Assembly (NCBI RefSeq): GCF_003339845.1
Contig: NZ_PPTR01000006.1
Span: 62,001-126,000 of the forward strand
Direction of reading: 5' to 3'
Length of the DNA stretch: 64,000 bases
DNA from: Gordonibacter sp. 28C
GTDB taxonomy: Bacteria; Actinomycetota; Coriobacteriia; Coriobacteriales; Eggerthellaceae
Shown here piece after piece: positions 35,149-44,157 of this stretch. The stretch's first letter is position 1. Each line of letters starts with the position of its first letter. The notes beneath the pieces are model-generated. The model worked only from the letters and a program-made list of their open reading frames with translations, did no database searches and was not told the origin of the DNA. The position numbers and the translations under genes were made by a program.

Positions 35149-35655
35149 TCACGCGTCCTTTCCGCAGGCGGGGGCGAAATCGGCTGCGGCGGGGAGCATT
35201 GTCGTGCCAATGGATCGATTGGCCTGTGATGCCGGCGAAGCCGCGTCGGCGTCGGTCCGCTCGCCCGCACCGTAGGCGCGCGCGGCTTGGGCCTGGGCGC
35301 ATTCCAGAAACTGCCCCCAGCTGCCGCCGCGCGCACGGTGCGCCAAGGCCAACTCGAACAGCTCGTTCTCCATCTTGCCCAGCTCGATGCGCGCGCGATC
35401 GGCGCGATCCTCTTCGCAGGGGTCGGCGATGTAGGCGCCCGAGCGGCCGCGCATGAGCACGTAGCCCTCGTCGCGCAGCACGGCGTAGGCCTTGTTCACG
35501 GTGTGCAGGTTGATGCCGAGGTCGCTCGCCAGCGAGCGCACGCTGGGCAGCGCCTGCCCCGGCACCAGCTCGCCCCGCGCGATGGCCGCGATAATCTGAT
35601 TGCGCATCTGCAGGTACAGCGGCTCGTCGGCCTTTTGTTCGATGCGGATTATCAT
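35149..35655 (-). CDS. GntR-family (YtrA-like) regulator
   Basis: The 168-residue protein has the GntR winged helix at the N terminus (EPLYLQMRNQIIAAIARGELVPGQALPSVRSLASDLG) and no large ligand domain, as in the YtrA subgroup. These repressors typically control an ABC transporter in the same operon. Here it is followed 6 bp later by a DUF1648 protein and preceded 13 bp earlier by a small DUF1648 protein. Confidence 0.85.
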   Translation of the reverse strand: MIIRIEQKADEPLYLQMRNQIIAAIARGELVPGQALPSVRSLASDLGINLHTVNKAYAVLRDEGYVLMRGRSGAYIADPCEEDRADRARIELGKMENELFELALAHRARGGSWGQFLECAQAQAARAYGAGERTDADAASPASQANRSIGTTMLPAAADFAPACGKDA

Positions 35656-35668
35656 AAGCTTCTCTTCC

Positions 35669-35983
35669 CTACGAGAACAATCCCGTCATAACGAGCGCCA
35701 GCGCGCCCACCGCGGCGCCGATGGCGCCCAGCAGCAGCCCCACCTTCGCACGCGTGACCGCGAACCAGCACGTTCCGAACAGTCCGATGCCGATCGACGC
35801 CGCAAGGGGGAACCACTTAGGCGCGTATCCGTTCGCCTGCCCGGTGAGGCCCACATGCATGACCACCTGGTCGGGAAGGACGATCCACTGCGCAATGGCC
35901 AACGCCACCACAACTGCCGCCAAGATCGCGGCCACGGCCGCGCCCTTGGGGCCTTCCAAAATCGCTCCTTCGTATCTGCTCAT
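35669..35983 (-). CDS. Small DUF1648-like membrane protein
   Basis: The 104-residue protein has three membrane segments (about 15-35, 55-70 and 75-100) with the DUF1648 motif QWIVLPDQVVMHVGLTG between them. The start at 35983 is chosen from the AAAGGGTGG ribosome site. It lies between the ABC permease and GntR genes and is probably an accessory subunit of the same system. Confidence 0.7.
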   Translation of the reverse strand: MSRYEGAILEGPKGAAVAAILAAVVVALAIAQWIVLPDQVVMHVGLTGQANGYAPKWFPLAASIGIGLFGTCWFAVTRAKVGLLLGAIGAAVGALALVMTGLFS

Positions 35984-36044
35984 GATACCACCCTTTCCGT
36001 ATCCTATCTCAACCGCCACCCGCTCTCACGCCGCCTCGCCACCA

Positions 36045-37640
36045 TTACGCGACCAGCCGCCCGTTCGTCGTCACCCGGAACAGCGCCACCGACGCCGCCC
36101 CTATCGACACGGCCACCACGAGAGAGGCCGCCGTGCCCAGCAGCGCCGTGACCGCGATGCCCGCGCCCGTGCACGCCATGCCTCCCATGATGGCCACCAT
36201 CACCGGCATGCCGCGCTTCACCGGCTCGTACACCGTCGTCCAGTCGTAGCGCGGATGGCGCGCGTCCACCGCCAAACCCACGAACGCGGCGAACAGGGAC
36301 AACCCCAGCGGCACCACGAACATCGCCGCCACCGACACGGCGTCGAGCGAGAACGCCAGCGACAGCGCCACGCCGCCGATCGCCACCGTGGGCAGCGCGA
36401 ACAACAGGTTGACCGCAGCCTTCGCCCCCAGGATGGTGCGAGCGGAGACCGGCGCCGTGAGCATGACCCAGCGGCTGGAGCCCTCGAGCGACACCGACGG
36501 CGCCGTGGTGGACGAGATGCCCACGCAGAACGCGACGACCCAGGGCAGAAAGCCTCCGACGAGAGGCGCGAACTCGGCCGGCAGCGCGTCGAGCGACAAC
36601 ACCCCCATGACGCGGGCCGCCACGGCCGCGATGCACGCCACGACAACCAGCACGTAGCCCATGCACCCGTTCAGCAGGTAGATGGGCGTGGCCACCAACA
36701 GGCGCAGCTCCTTGCTCACCAGCGCCCGGAACGGCGTTCGCGCCCGTAGGCCGCGCGCGCCGCGCGCCGCACCGTCAAACGAGAACGAGCCGTGCGGCCG
36801 CGAGGACATGAGCAGCGAGTTCACCGGCACGAACACGCGCACCAGCACCGCCAGCAGCACGGCCCCCGCCACCAACGACACGCCCGCGAACAGCGCGAAC
36901 GACAGCATATCGCCGGACGCGATACCCTCGGCGGCCCAGGCGGCAGGCGGGAAAAAGCCGGCCATCTGCGCCACCGCCTCCGTACCCAGGGCGGCGAGCG
37001 CAGCCTCGTCGCCCGACTGCCCCGACAGCGCGAACGAGCCTGCCACGATGGCCAGCACCGCAACCAGCGACAGCACCACCATGACGATGTTCGCGTGCCG
37101 GAAGCGCGAGGAGAACGCCGCGATGAGCGCCGCCAGCACGATGGCCGCCGCCAAAGGGGCGAGCGGCGCCAGCACGATGGACAGCGCCATGAGCACGACG
37201 GACAGCGCACCCGCGCCCGCATGGGCCGCGTACACCGCGAACGCCGGCACCATGACCAGCAGCCCGAACACCACGCTCATGGCGTACAGCGACGCGATGC
37301 GCGACAGCACCACGGACAACGTGGGCACCGGCAGCGACATGACCAGGTCGTAGTCCTTGAAGGCGAACAGCACGCCGTTCGTTTTGAGAAACGCCGCCAC
37401 CGCGCCGGCAACGGCGCCCACGAGCACGGCCACCAGCGGGATGGCCTCGACCATGCCCAGCTGCGCCATTCCCTCGGCCACGCCGACGCTGTACAGGGCC
37501 GCCACCGCCACGATGGCCGCCACGACCAAAGCCGCCAGCGCCAGCGTGCGCTTCGCCTTGGCGGCGTCGGCGTGCAGCGCCTTGTTGATGCCGAACAATC
37601 CGAGCAGCTGTATCTTCAACAGCAGGATGAACGAACGCAT
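36045..37640 (-). CDS. ABC-2 type permease of the GntR-linked operon
   Basis: The 531-residue protein has about twelve membrane segments and no ATPase motif. It begins 11 bp after the ATP-binding gene stop, so the two form a transporter. The substrate cannot be read; such systems usually export peptides, lipids or antibiotics. Confidence 0.82.
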   Translation of the reverse strand: MRSFILLLKIQLLGLFGINKALHADAAKAKRTLALAALVVAAIVAVAALYSVGVAEGMAQLGMVEAIPLVAVLVGAVAGAVAAFLKTNGVLFAFKDYDLVMSLPVPTLSVVLSRIASLYAMSVVFGLLVMVPAFAVYAAHAGAGALSVVLMALSIVLAPLAPLAAAIVLAALIAAFSSRFRHANIVMVVLSLVAVLAIVAGSFALSGQSGDEAALAALGTEAVAQMAGFFPPAAWAAEGIASGDMLSFALFAGVSLVAGAVLLAVLVRVFVPVNSLLMSSRPHGSFSFDGAARGARGLRARTPFRALVSKELRLLVATPIYLLNGCMGYVLVVVACIAAVAARVMGVLSLDALPAEFAPLVGGFLPWVVAFCVGISSTTAPSVSLEGSSRWVMLTAPVSARTILGAKAAVNLLFALPTVAIGGVALSLAFSLDAVSVAAMFVVPLGLSLFAAFVGLAVDARHPRYDWTTVYEPVKRGMPVMVAIMGGMACTGAGIAVTALLGTAASLVVAVSIGAASVALFRVTTNGRLVA

Positions 37641-37651
37641 GACGGTCTCCT

Positions 37652-38467
37652 TTATGTCTTCCGGCCGCCGCGGCGGCTTTCGCCCTCACGTCCGGCCGCA
37701 ACGCGCTCGGCCACCGGCTCTTTGCCCGCTTCGGCCTCGCGGTCGATCATGTCCAGGAACACGTCCTCCAGGCTTTCGTCGCCCACGACGTCGACCGTGG
37801 GGCCGCATGCGCGCAGCCGACCTTGCTTGATGATGGCCACCTTGTCGCACAGCTTCTCCACCACTTCCAGGACGTGGCTGGAGAAGAACACGGCCGAACC
37901 GCGGTCGGCCAGCTCGCGCAGCATCTCCTTCACATGGAACGCGGCCTCGGGATCCAGGCCCACGAACGGCTCGTCCAGCACGAGCAGCGTAGGCTCGTGC
38001 ACGAGCGCGCCGATGAGAACGAGCTTCTGCCGCATGCCGTGCGAGTACGACGAGATCAGGTCGCCGAGCGCCGATGTCAGCCCCAGCCGGTCGGCGTGCG
38101 CCTGTATGCTCGCGCGACGCGCGTCGGCGGCCACCCCGAAGATGTCCGCGATGTAATCGAGGTACTGGATTCCGGTGAGAAACTCGTACACGTCGGGGTT
38201 GTCCGGCACGTAGGCCGTGACCTGCTTGCAAGCCAGCGCGTCGGTGCGCACGGAGCGCCCGGCGATGCGGATGTCGCCCTCGTCGAAGTCGGTCACGCCC
38301 ACGATGGCGCGGATGAGCGTGGTCTTGCCCGCGCCGTTATGCCCCACGAAGCCGAAGATGTCGCCGGACATGACTTCGAGCGACACCCCGTCGACCGCGC
38401 GCTTCGACCCGAACGCCTTCACCACGTCCTTCACCGCCAGTACGGGCGCCTTGCCTTTATCGTTCAT
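37652..38467 (-). CDS. ABC transporter ATP-binding protein
   Basis: The 271-residue protein has Walker A GHNGAGKTT near residue 42, a diverged signature motif (SSYSHGMRQKLVLI, with HG where GG is usual), Walker B LLVLDEP and the D-loop. It is the first gene of the GntR operon. The unusual SHGMRQ signature is seen in several exporters of the CcmA or BcrA-like group. It probably pairs with the downstream permease. Confidence 0.88.
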   Translation of the reverse strand: MNDKGKAPVLAVKDVVKAFGSKRAVDGVSLEVMSGDIFGFVGHNGAGKTTLIRAIVGVTDFDEGDIRIAGRSVRTDALACKQVTAYVPDNPDVYEFLTGIQYLDYIADIFGVAADARRASIQAHADRLGLTSALGDLISSYSHGMRQKLVLIGALVHEPTLLVLDEPFVGLDPEAAFHVKEMLRELADRGSAVFFSSHVLEVVEKLCDKVAIIKQGRLRACGPTVDVVGDESLEDVFLDMIDREAEAGKEPVAERVAAGREGESRRGGRKT

Positions 38468-38780
38468 GGTCCGCCTTCCGATCCGATGCTTTTCTTTTTG
38501 TTATATTTATGCTATAACAGATGGAACAAAGATGCAATTGGTTTTTCACTACTGGAAATTCCACGATTTAATCGAGGGCGATAAGGATAGAGAACCAACG
38601 GATAGAGAACGGCTAGAGAAGCGATAGAAAGCGAGCCTCGAAAAACCGAGGGGCTATGGAACTGCGGGGTTTTCGGGAACACGGAGCTGCGGGGCCTTCG
38701 AAACACGGGGGCAAATCGACTTTCAAGCGCAAGCACAAGGCGAAGCCGAAGGCTAGACGCAGAACAACGCAGCTTCCAAA

Positions 38781-38796
38781 TGTTTCACGTGAAACA
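38781..38796. other. parS: parS-like ParB-binding site 1
   Basis: TGTTTCACGTGAAACA is a perfect 16-bp palindrome that matches the conserved bacterial parS site. It continues identically as TTTGTACGT, as does the second copy at 54156. It lies in the 38468-38984 gap between the ABC operon and the CPBP gene. ParB loads here to organise the origin region. Confidence 0.85.
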
Positions 38797-38922
38797 TTTG
38801 TACGTTTTTACAGCGAAGGATGTACCGTGCGACGAAGCGCCAAGATAGGAGCGGAAGAGAAAGCGAAGACGGAGCAGGTGCACTGCATTCGCATTTTCGT
38901 TCATCAAAAAACGAATGCGCCA

Positions 38923-38952
38923 GCGCGATAGCGCGCCGGAGCGCTATCGCGC
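38923..38952. repeat. 12-bp-arm hairpin upstream of the CPBP gene
   Basis: GCGCGATAGCGC (38923-38934) pairs perfectly with 38941-38952, and the right arm overlaps a second small palindrome (38945-38959). The start of the CPBP gene follows about 30 bp later, so this could affect its transcript. Nearby, at 38659-38720, two related words beginning CTGCGGGG recur in tandem. Confidence 0.5.
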
Positions 38953-38984
38953 GATAGCGTGCGAAAGCGAGAGAGGATGCGACA

Positions 38985-39974
38985 ATGAAGCGAATCGTCA
39001 TTTTCCTGGCCGTCACGTTCGGGCTCACGTGGGCCTACGAATTCGGGGTGGTCTACCCCATCGCCACAGGGGGCCTCGCAGGCGTGCCCGACGTGGCCGC
39101 CCAGTTCGTCACCGGCGCGGCCATGTTCTTCCCCGCCCTAGGCGTGCTTATCACGCGCCTGGTCACGCGCGAAGGCTTCAAGAACTGCGTCATCAAACCG
39201 CGCGGATTCAAAAAGACGCTGCCGTGGTTTTTGATCGCATGGTTCGGACCGGCCCTGCTCGCCTTCATCGGCGCGGCCGTGTACTTCCTCGCGTTTCCGC
39301 AGGATTTCGATCCCAACATGTCGACGATGGTGGCCGCGACGCAACAGGCCGCCGCGTCCGGAGGAGCCGAAATGCCCGCCGAAGCCATCAAGATGATGCT
39401 GCTCGCGCAGCTTCCCTTCGCCGTGTTTCTCGGTCCCGTGCTCAACATCGTCACGACGTTCGGCGAGGAATGGGGCTGGCGCGGCTACCTGGTGCCGAAG
39501 ATGGCCACCCACCTGCGCATCGTTCCCACGCTGCTGGTCACGGGCGTTATCTGGGGGCTGTGGCACGCACCGCTCACCATCATCGGGCACAACTACGGCG
39601 TGGGCTATCCCGGATGGCCGTTCGCGGGCATCGCGGCCATGTGCGTGTTCTGCATCGTTTTGGGCATCTTCTTCACCTACGTCACCGTGCGCACGGGCAG
39701 CTGCCTGGCCGCCGCCTTCGGCCACGGGGCCGTCAACGCGCTCGCAGCCGCGGGCATTATATTCTCGGTCACGGGCGGCAACCCGTTCGTCGGCCCCATG
39801 CCCGTGGGCATCCTGGGCGGCAGCGCCTTCATCGCAGTCGCGGCGTTCATGCTGTGGGATCTGCGCCGCCGCGAGAAAGCGGGCACGCTCGACATGCCGA
39901 AGGCCGGCCTACCCGACGACGTGCGGAAGGGCGACGTGCTGACCGAGAAAGCGAGAGCAGAGGCCGCTCGCTAG
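38985..39974 (+). CDS. CPBP-family intramembrane metalloprotease
   Basis: The 329-residue protein has about eight membrane segments and the CPBP (Abi) motifs EEWGWRGYL (Glu-Glu with Arg) and WGLWHAPLT. These proteases cleave membrane substrates, often prenylated or bacteriocin-related peptides. The ATG at 38985 follows GAGAGAGG. It stands alone beside parS. Confidence 0.85.
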   Translation: MKRIVIFLAVTFGLTWAYEFGVVYPIATGGLAGVPDVAAQFVTGAAMFFPALGVLITRLVTREGFKNCVIKPRGFKKTLPWFLIAWFGPALLAFIGAAVYFLAFPQDFDPNMSTMVAATQQAAASGGAEMPAEAIKMMLLAQLPFAVFLGPVLNIVTTFGEEWGWRGYLVPKMATHLRIVPTLLVTGVIWGLWHAPLTIIGHNYGVGYPGWPFAGIAAMCVFCIVLGIFFTYVTVRTGSCLAAAFGHGAVNALAAAGIIFSVTGGNPFVGPMPVGILGGSAFIAVAAFMLWDLRRREKAGTLDMPKAGLPDDVRKGDVLTEKARAEAAR

Positions 39975-40127
39975 CGCCAGAAGACAACGAACCCGGAAGG
40001 CCGCAACCGAAGGCAGGCGCCCGACGCCGCGCGCAAGACCACGCGCCGCGAGAACCGGAGAGCCGCCAACGCGGCAATCCCCGTAGGGGCGGCCTGCCGG
40101 CCGCCCTGCGCAAACCTGTTCCCTGCA

Positions 40128-40167
40128 GAAAAATCATGCGGCGAGCGCATCGCGCGCTCGCCGCATG
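40128..40167 (-). terminator. Intrinsic terminator of the leuCDB operon
   Basis: On the minus strand a 14-bp stem (40135-40148 with 40154-40167) is followed by ATTTTT. It lies about 190 bp beyond the leuB stop. It is the best terminator for the operon; the 34-bp palindrome at 40188 lies in between. Confidence 0.6.
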
Positions 40168-40187
40168 TCATACATCTTCGTATCGTG

Positions 40188-40221
40188 CTCCGCCGGGCGG
40201 GCAGCTGCCCGCCCGGCGGAG
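40188..40221. repeat. Perfect 34-bp palindrome
   Basis: Seventeen bases (40188-40204) are mirrored exactly at 40205-40221 with no loop. It is GC-rich and lies in the 39975-40352 gap between CPBP and leuB, where I see no gene. As a hairpin it could end transcription or act as a cruciform. Confidence 0.7.
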
Positions 40222-40352
40222 TCTTCTCAACTTGGCGGGCAATTCTCATGCGACCCTTCCGTCGCAGCGAGATGCGGTAAAACTTTCATGGTGCCTTCTA
40301 CCGCACTAAACGACGTGCGAGCCGACCTCCCATCGCGGCCGGACGAACACCT

Positions 40353-41462
40353 TTACAAGTGCGACACCACGAGGTCGCCCATCGCCACGGTGCCGACGAT
40401 CTTGTCGGCGGAAGTGTCGGCTTGCCTGATGTCGCCCGTGCTCCAACCCTCGTCGAGCACGGCGGTCACGGCGCGGCGGATGTCGTCGGCGGCCTCGTTC
40501 ATGTCGAAGCTGTAGCGCAGCATCATCTCCACGGACAGGATCTGCGCGAGCGGGTTCGCGATGCCGCGCCCCGCGATGTCGGGCGCGCTGCCGTGGCTGG
40601 GCTCGTAGAGCGCCGTTCCGTCGCCGAGCGATGCGCTGGCCAGCATGCCGAGCGAGCCCGTGATCTGCGCCGCCTCGTCGGACAGGATGTCGCCGAACAT
40701 GTTTTCCGTCACCACCACGTCGAAGTCGACGGGACGGCTGATGAGCTGCATGGCCGTGTTGTCCACGAGCAGGTCCTCAAGCTCCACGTCGGGGTACTCC
40801 TGGGCGCCCACGCGGTGCACGATCTCGCGCCACATGCGGCTGGTCTCCAGCACGTTCGCCTTGTCGACGCTGGTCACCTTGTTGCGGCGCTTGCGCGCGG
40901 CTTCGAACGCTTGGCGCGCGATACGCTCCACCTCGTACTCGCGGTACTCGAGCGTGTCGTAGGCGCGCTGACCCGCCGCGCCGTCCGTTCCGCAGCCCGC
41001 TTCGTCGTAGAAGCGCTCACGACGGCCGAAATACAAACCGCCCGTCAGCTCGCGCACGATCATCATGTCCACGCCGTCCACGATTTCCGGCTTCAAGGTG
41101 GACGCGTCGGCGAGCGCGTTGAATATCTGCACGGGACGCAGGTTCGTGTACAGGCCGAGCGCCTTGCGGATGCCCAGAAGGCCCTGTTCGGGACGCGGCT
41201 TCGACGGATCGGTGGTGTCCCACTTCGGGCCGCCGACGGCGGCCAGCAGCACCGCGTCGGACGCTTCGGCCACGCGCAGCGTCTCGTCCGGCAGCGCCGT
41301 GCCCGCCTCGTCGATGGCGCACCCGCCCAGCAGCGCCTCGGTGTAGGAGAACGCCGTGTCGTACTTCGCGCCCACGGCGTCGAGCACTTTCACGCCCTCG
41401 GCGATGATCTCCGGCCCGATCCCGTCGCCGGGCAGTAGGCAGATGTCGTAGTTCTTGGTCAT
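40353..41462 (-). CDS. leuB: 3-isopropylmalate dehydrogenase
   Basis: The 369-residue enzyme oxidatively decarboxylates 3-isopropylmalate to 2-oxoisocaproate in leucine synthesis. The start (ICLLPGDGIGPEI), the substrate-binding segment RELTGGLYFGRR and the C-terminal GSAPDIAGRGIANP stretch are characteristic. It lies four bases downstream of leuD and is the last gene of leuCDB. leuA is not in the window. Confidence 0.93.
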   Translation of the reverse strand: MTKNYDICLLPGDGIGPEIIAEGVKVLDAVGAKYDTAFSYTEALLGGCAIDEAGTALPDETLRVAEASDAVLLAAVGGPKWDTTDPSKPRPEQGLLGIRKALGLYTNLRPVQIFNALADASTLKPEIVDGVDMMIVRELTGGLYFGRRERFYDEAGCGTDGAAGQRAYDTLEYREYEVERIARQAFEAARKRRNKVTSVDKANVLETSRMWREIVHRVGAQEYPDVELEDLLVDNTAMQLISRPVDFDVVVTENMFGDILSDEAAQITGSLGMLASASLGDGTALYEPSHGSAPDIAGRGIANPLAQILSVEMMLRYSFDMNEAADDIRRAVTAVLDEGWSTGDIRQADTSADKIVGTVAMGDLVVSHL

Positions 41463-41466
41463 GACG

Positions 41467-41964
41467 CTACTCCTTGCCCAACTTCTGACGCGTGCGGTTG
41501 ATGAGCCCGCCCGCCTCGATGATCTCGCGGATAAACGGCGGGAACGGCTGCGCCTGGAACGTGGCGCCCGTCGTCTCGTCCACGATCACGCCGCTGTCGG
41601 CGTCCACGCTCACCACGTCGCCCTGCTTGATGGCGTCCACGGCTTCGGGGCACTCCATGATGGCGAGACCCGTGTTGATGGAGTTGCGGTAGAAGATGCG
41701 CGCGAAGCTCTTGGCCACGACCACGTCGACACCTGCCGCCTTGATGGCGATGGGGGCGTGCTCGCGCGACGACCCGCAGCCGAAGTTCTCATCGGCCACG
41801 ATGATGTCGCCCGGCTTCACGCGCTCGACGAACGACGTGTCCAGGTCCTCCAGGCAGTGCTTCGCGAGCTCCGCCGGATCGGACGTGTTCAAATAGCGGG
41901 CCGGGATGATGACGTCGGTGTCGACGTCGCGCCCGTAACGGTGCGCGGTTCCTTTGAATTGCAT
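41467..41964 (-). CDS. leuD: 3-isopropylmalate dehydratase small subunit
   Basis: The 165-residue subunit carries the swivelling domain that completes the isopropylmalate isomerase active site: HRYGRDVDTDVIIPARYLN at the start and NFGCGSSREHAPIAI in the middle. It is 15 bp after leuC and 4 bp before leuB. The compact size matches the archaeal-type LeuD partner. Confidence 0.93.
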   Translation of the reverse strand: MQFKGTAHRYGRDVDTDVIIPARYLNTSDPAELAKHCLEDLDTSFVERVKPGDIIVADENFGCGSSREHAPIAIKAAGVDVVVAKSFARIFYRNSINTGLAIMECPEAVDAIKQGDVVSVDADSGVIVDETTGATFQAQPFPPFIREIIEAGGLINRTRQKLGKE

Positions 41965-41979
41965 GGTCGCTCCCCTTCC

Positions 41980-43248
41980 CTAGTCCAGGTCTTCCGGCAG
42001 GCCGATGTGGCCGAGCACGGCGCTTGCCGCAGCGACGGCCGGCGAGGACAGGTACACCTCGCTGGTGGGGTCGCCCATGCGGCCGACGAAGTTGCGGTTC
42101 GTCGTGGCGATGGCGCGCTCGCCCGCGGCGAGGATGCCCATGTAGCCGCCCAGACACGGGCCGCACGTGGGCGTGGACACGGCGCAGTTCGCGTCGAGGA
42201 ACACGTCCATAAGGCCCTCCTCCATGCACTGGCGATACACCGCCTGCGTGGCGGGGATCACGATGCAGCGCACGTCGGGATGCACGGTGCGGCCGCGCAG
42301 CACGTCGGCGGCCTGGCGCATATCGACGATGCGGCCGTTCGTGCAGCTGCCGATGACGGCCTGGTCGATCTTGACGTCGCGCGCCTCGGCGGCCGGGCGC
42401 GTGTTCGAAGGCAGGTGAGGGAACGACACGGTGGGCACGATGGAGGCGGCGTCGATCTCGTACACCTTCGCGTACGCGGCGTCTGCATCGGAGTGGTACT
42501 CGGTGTAGGGACGCTCGGTGCGGCCGTCCAAATAAGCGCGCGTCACGTCGTCGACCTCGATGAGGCCGGCCTTGCCGCCCGCCTCGATGGCCATGTTCGA
42601 GATGCTCATGCGCTCGTCCATGCCCATGGAACGGATGGCGCTGCCGGTGAACTCCATGGCCTGGTAGAGCGCGCCGTCCACGCCGATCATGCCGATGATG
42701 TGCAGGATGACGTCCTTGCCGGTGACGCCGGGGGCCAGTTCGCCCTCGATCTTGAACAGCAGCGACTCGGGCACCTTGAACCACGCCTTGCCGGTGGCGT
42801 AGCCCACGCCGGCGTCGGTGGAGCCCACGCCCGTGGCGAACGCGCCCAGCGCGCCGTACGTGCAAGTGTGGCTGTCCGCGCCGATGATGAGGTCGCCCGC
42901 ACCCACGACGCCCTGCTCGGGAAGCAGCGCGTGCTCGACGCCCATGCAGCCCACCTCGTAGTAGTGGATGATGCCCTGCTCGCGCGCGAAGTCGCGCACG
43001 ATCTTGGCCTGCTCGGCGCTCTTGATGTCCTTGTTGGGGACGTAGTGGTCGGGAACGAGGGCGATCTTCGTGGGATCGAACACCTTCTCGACGCCGATCT
43101 TGCGGAACTCCTTGATGGCGATGGGGGACGTGACGTCGTTGGACAGCACAAGGTCGAGATCGCATTCGATCAGCTGACCCGGCTCCACTTCGTCGAGTCC
43201 CGCATGGGCGGCGAGTATCTTCTCCGCCATGGTCATGGGACGTGGCAT
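41980..43248 (-). CDS. leuC: 3-isopropylmalate dehydratase large subunit
   Basis: The 422-residue aconitase-like protein isomerises 2- to 3-isopropylmalate. It binds a 4Fe-4S cluster through Cys302 (GSCTNGR), Cys362 and Cys365 (TCGPCLGG). Length and sequence match the homoaconitase/archaeal-type LeuC rather than the longer enterobacterial form. The start at 43248 follows AAAGGAGC; a frame from 43299 has no ribosome site. Confidence 0.92.
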   Translation of the reverse strand: MPRPMTMAEKILAAHAGLDEVEPGQLIECDLDLVLSNDVTSPIAIKEFRKIGVEKVFDPTKIALVPDHYVPNKDIKSAEQAKIVRDFAREQGIIHYYEVGCMGVEHALLPEQGVVGAGDLIIGADSHTCTYGALGAFATGVGSTDAGVGYATGKAWFKVPESLLFKIEGELAPGVTGKDVILHIIGMIGVDGALYQAMEFTGSAIRSMGMDERMSISNMAIEAGGKAGLIEVDDVTRAYLDGRTERPYTEYHSDADAAYAKVYEIDAASIVPTVSFPHLPSNTRPAAEARDVKIDQAVIGSCTNGRIVDMRQAADVLRGRTVHPDVRCIVIPATQAVYRQCMEEGLMDVFLDANCAVSTPTCGPCLGGYMGILAAGERAIATTNRNFVGRMGDPTSEVYLSSPAVAAASAVLGHIGLPEDLD

Positions 43249-43318
43249 GTGCGCTCCTTTGTGCGGTGGGTCTCGTGAAAACGTCATCGATTGTACCACT
43301 CCACCACTCCAGCATGAA

Positions 43319-43340
43319 GAAGAGCCCCGAGGGGCTCTTC
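43319..43340. terminator. Hairpin between leuC and the proline-rich membrane-protein gene
   Basis: GAAGAGCCCC (43319-43328) pairs with GGGGCTCTTC (43331-43340). On the minus strand it follows the stop of the gene at 43375-43845 and lies before leuC, so it ends that transcript. T-run is short (TTCTTCAT). Confidence 0.65.
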
Positions 43341-43374
43341 ATTGTGAAGCTATTTTCCAGAAATGCGCTACGGT

Positions 43375-43845
43375 TTACCACGTGCCGTGGTAGTCGTAGC
43401 CGTAGTAGCCGGCCGAACCCATGGCTCCGGCCACCATTGCCGTCACCATACCGCCGATGGCCAGGCCGATGAGAATGCCCAGCACGATCCACACGACGAA
43501 GCCGATGATGGTCCACTTCAGAGCCTCGCTCTTCACCTGCGGCAGCTTGTCCACGTTCACGAGCCACGAGATGACGATGCCGGGTATGCCCATGAGCGCG
43601 CCCACGACGAACCAGCCGAACTTCATGCCGCCGGTGAGCTGCATGAGCGGCGCGGGCATGTACATGGGCTGCGGTTGGGGCTGATACGCCGGCTGCGGAG
43701 CCTGATAGGGCTGCTGCGGCGGCATCTGCTGACCCATGGGAGGCTGCTGCGGCTGCACGGGGGGAACGGACTGCGCGGGCTCGGAGGGCTCGGGCACAGG
43801 AGGAACGGGGGCACCCTGATCGGTGTTGTTCGTGTCTTCAGCCAT
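43375..43845 (-). CDS. Small membrane protein with Pro/Gln-rich N terminus
   Basis: The 156-residue protein starts with a long Pro, Gln and Tyr-rich segment (to about residue 65), then two membrane segments (FGWFVVGALMGIPGIVISWL and TIIGFVVWIVLGILIGLAIGG) and a short Gly/Tyr tail. The architecture resembles DUF4190 or YtxH-like small proteins whose function is unknown. The ATG at 43845 has an AGGT ribosome site. Confidence 0.7.
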   Translation of the reverse strand: MAEDTNNTDQGAPVPPVPEPSEPAQSVPPVQPQQPPMGQQMPPQQPYQAPQPAYQPQPQPMYMPAPLMQLTGGMKFGWFVVGALMGIPGIVISWLVNVDKLPQVKSEALKWTIIGFVVWIVLGILIGLAIGGMVTAMVAGAMGSAGYYGYDYHGTW

Positions 43846-44056
43846 GATGACCTGCTTTCGTCGAAGTTGCTTGGCAGCAAGTATAAAAGGCACGTCGCGC
43901 CACTCCGACATACCCAGCAAAAACGTCATCGAACCGACACGCAAATACACCGATTGGTGTAGGTCGCGCAGGGGGGGTCTTTCCGCACGCAGATAGATAA
44001 TCAAGTTAAGCGGGATAGATTCTTAAGATCGAACTCTGCATTCTTGCACAATTAGC

Positions 44057-44070
44057 GAACATTTGTTACT
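44057..44070 (+). promoter_or_regulatory. SOS (LexA) box-like site upstream of dinD
   Basis: CGAACATTTGTTAC matches the Gram-positive SOS box CGAACNNNNGTTCG except in the last two bases. It lies 88 bp upstream of the dinD start, where a LexA operator is expected. The 43846-44157 gap holds no other feature I can support. Confidence 0.6.
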
Positions 44071-44157
44071 ATTTATAACATTCAAAAGGGAAGGCGATTA
44101 TTCGCCACGCGGCCTCGCCCGTTCCGATTCCAAGAGAAGCGAATCAAGGAGGACGCC

